Part shown: piece by piece, positions 5,817 through 6,324 of the stretch
Position numbering within the stretch: position 1 is the stretch's first letter
How the letters are laid out: each line of letters begins with the position of its first letter
Source: Polyangiaceae bacterium
GTDB taxonomy: Bacteria; Myxococcota_A; Polyangia; Polyangiales; Polyangiaceae
Length of the DNA stretch: 6,324 nt
Reading direction: 5' to 3'
Assembly (NCBI GenBank): GCA_025934595.1
Contig: JAICXU010000207.1
Coordinates: 1 to 6,324 of the forward strand
Notes under the pieces: model-generated
Seen by the model: only the letters and a program-made list of their open reading frames with translations
What the model was told of the DNA's origin: nothing
The model's database searches: none
Position numbers and translations under genes: made by a program

Positions 5817-5920
5817 CCGAAGCAGACGACGACGAAAAAAAAGCGACACGAGGCAGAACGAAGAAGCAGACCGAGAACCGAACCGAGACCTAGGCAAACA
5901 CGAACGACGAAGAATCCATT
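5817..5920 (+). other. Purine-rich spacer between tRNA-Gly and tRNA-Thr(GGT)
   Basis: At 104 bases this is the longest spacer in the tRNA cluster. It is A- and G-rich with an 8-A run (5835-5842) and short repeats of CGAA and GACGA. No ORF with a ribosome site, no strong hairpin and no promoter is apparent. It probably stays single-stranded in the precursor and would suit nuclease processing. Confidence 0.5.
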
Positions 5921-5992
5921 GCCCACCTAGCTCAGTGGCAGAGCACTCCCTTGGTAAGGGAGAGGTCACGAGTTCAAGCCTCGTGGTGGGCT
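5921..5992 (+). tRNA. tRNA-Thr (anticodon GGT)
   Basis: The acceptor GCCCACC (5921-5927) pairs with GGTGGGC (5985-5991). The D-arm is GCTC/GAGC, and the anticodon stem CTCCC/GGGAG has loop TTGGTAA with GGT at 5953-5955, reading ACC and ACU. The T-arm is ACGAG-TTCAAGC-CTCGT. The discriminator is T5992, followed by CGA, so CCA is not encoded. It lies 54 bases before tuf, as thrT does before tufB in E. coli. Confidence 0.97.
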
Positions 5993-6032
5993 CGAGAAAT
6001 TCCGCGAAGCGCACCAACTTCAGAATCGATTT

Positions 6033-6037
6033 AGGAG
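6033..6037 (+). promoter_or_regulatory. Shine-Dalgarno site of tuf
   Basis: AGGAG lies 9 bases before the ATG at 6047 and fixes the tuf start. It is the strongest ribosome binding site in the window, as expected for a highly expressed gene. The 54-base leader after tRNA-Thr has no other feature. Confidence 0.85.
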
Positions 6038-6046
6038 ACGCGAGTC

Positions 6047-6324
6047 ATGGCGAAAGAGAAATTCAACCGAAACAAGCCGCACGTGAACGTTGGAACGATT
6101 GGTCACATCGATCACGGCAAGACGACGCTGACGGCCGCTTTGGTGAAGGTGCAGTCGAAGAAGGGCCTCGCGAAAGCGATTTCGTACGCGGACATCGCGA
6201 AGGGCGGCACGGTTCGCGACGCGACGAAGACGGTGACGATCGCGGTCTCGCACGTGGAGTACGAGTCGGAGAAGCGTCACTACGCGCACGTCGATTGCCC
6301 GGGCCACGCCGACTACATCAAGAA
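6047..6324 (+). CDS. tuf: Elongation factor Tu, N-terminal part (cut by window end)
   Basis: EF-Tu carries aminoacyl-tRNA to the ribosome as a GTPase. The first 92 codons are present, running off the edge. The start MAKEKFNRNKPHVNVGTIGH is typical. The P-loop GHIDHGKT (19-26) and the G3 motif DCPG (83-86, inside HYAHVDCPGHADY) are intact. The switch I stretch differs from the usual form: where most EF-Tu have a KARGITI-like sequence, this one reads DATKTVTI (58-65), preceded by YADIAKGGTVR. The Mg2+-coordinating Thr is retained (Thr64), but the Arg-Gly before it is replaced by Lys-Thr. I recall this variant from Planctomycetes and Sorangium-like myxobacteria, so it is probably a lineage type, not damage. 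It sits directly after four tRNA genes with which it is likely co-transcribed. Highly conserved ends and a strong ribosome site support an expressed gene. Confidence 0.97.
   Translation, partial: MAKEKFNRNKPHVNVGTIGHIDHGKTTLTAALVKVQSKKGLAKAISYADIAKGGTVRDATKTVTIAVSHVEYESEKRHYAHVDCPGHADYIK

Noticed and set aside
5428..5832. Complementarity between TCGTCGTCT in the leader and AGACGACGA in the spacer after tRNA-Gly
   Set aside because: Only 9 bases of simple GAC/GTC repeat. Such matches are expected by chance in this low-complexity sequence.
6020..6307. Minus-strand open frame opposite the start of tuf
   Set aside because: Antisense to an unmistakable EF-Tu coding region; no independent support.

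Overview
This 6.3 kb window looks like chromosomal DNA of a GC-rich Gram-negative bacterium, most likely a myxobacterium (Myxococcota, Polyangia/Sorangiineae-like). The evidence is the strong GC bias at third codon positions, frequent GTG starts, a protein joining two receiver-like domains to a PilZ domain, and a tuf leader type that I recall from Sorangium-like myxobacteria and Planctomycetes. The placement is inferred; no rRNA or marker gene is complete here.

Layout. Bases 1-362 (+) hold the last part of a receiver domain, probably the C-terminal domain of a hybrid sensor kinase. It converges on a leftward five-gene block covering 453-5150 (-). In transcription order this block encodes a receiver-receiver-PilZ protein (5150-4002), a predicted exported/lipoprotein of unknown function (3951-2854), a PlsC-type acyltransferase (2851-1943), an OsmC-family protein (1946-1446) and a tRNA-dihydrouridine synthase (1433-453). 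The last four are packed with overlaps or gaps of 2-12 bases, so they are probably co-transcribed. The dus reading frame is broken by one in-frame TAG (804-806). Everything on both sides still matches the family, and a Shine-Dalgarno plus ATG lies just after the stop.

Bases 5151-5501 are a divergent intergenic region holding a candidate promoter for the rightward cluster. Bases 5502-6324 (+) hold tRNA-Thr(TGT), tRNA-Tyr(GTA), tRNA-Gly(TCC), tRNA-Thr(GGT) and the start of tuf (EF-Tu). This is the same order as the E. coli thrU-tyrU-glyT-thrT-tufB operon. The EF-Tu has a non-canonical switch I region.

How the genes relate: the right end supplies translation machinery (tRNAs and EF-Tu). The leftward block mixes c-di-GMP-type signalling (PilZ), envelope/lipid functions (exported protein, acyltransferase), peroxide defence (OsmC) and tRNA modification (Dus). 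No single pathway is evident. I see no mobile element, CRISPR array or defence system. The points most worth a second look are the interrupted dus, the EF-Tu switch I variant and the unrecognised exported protein.
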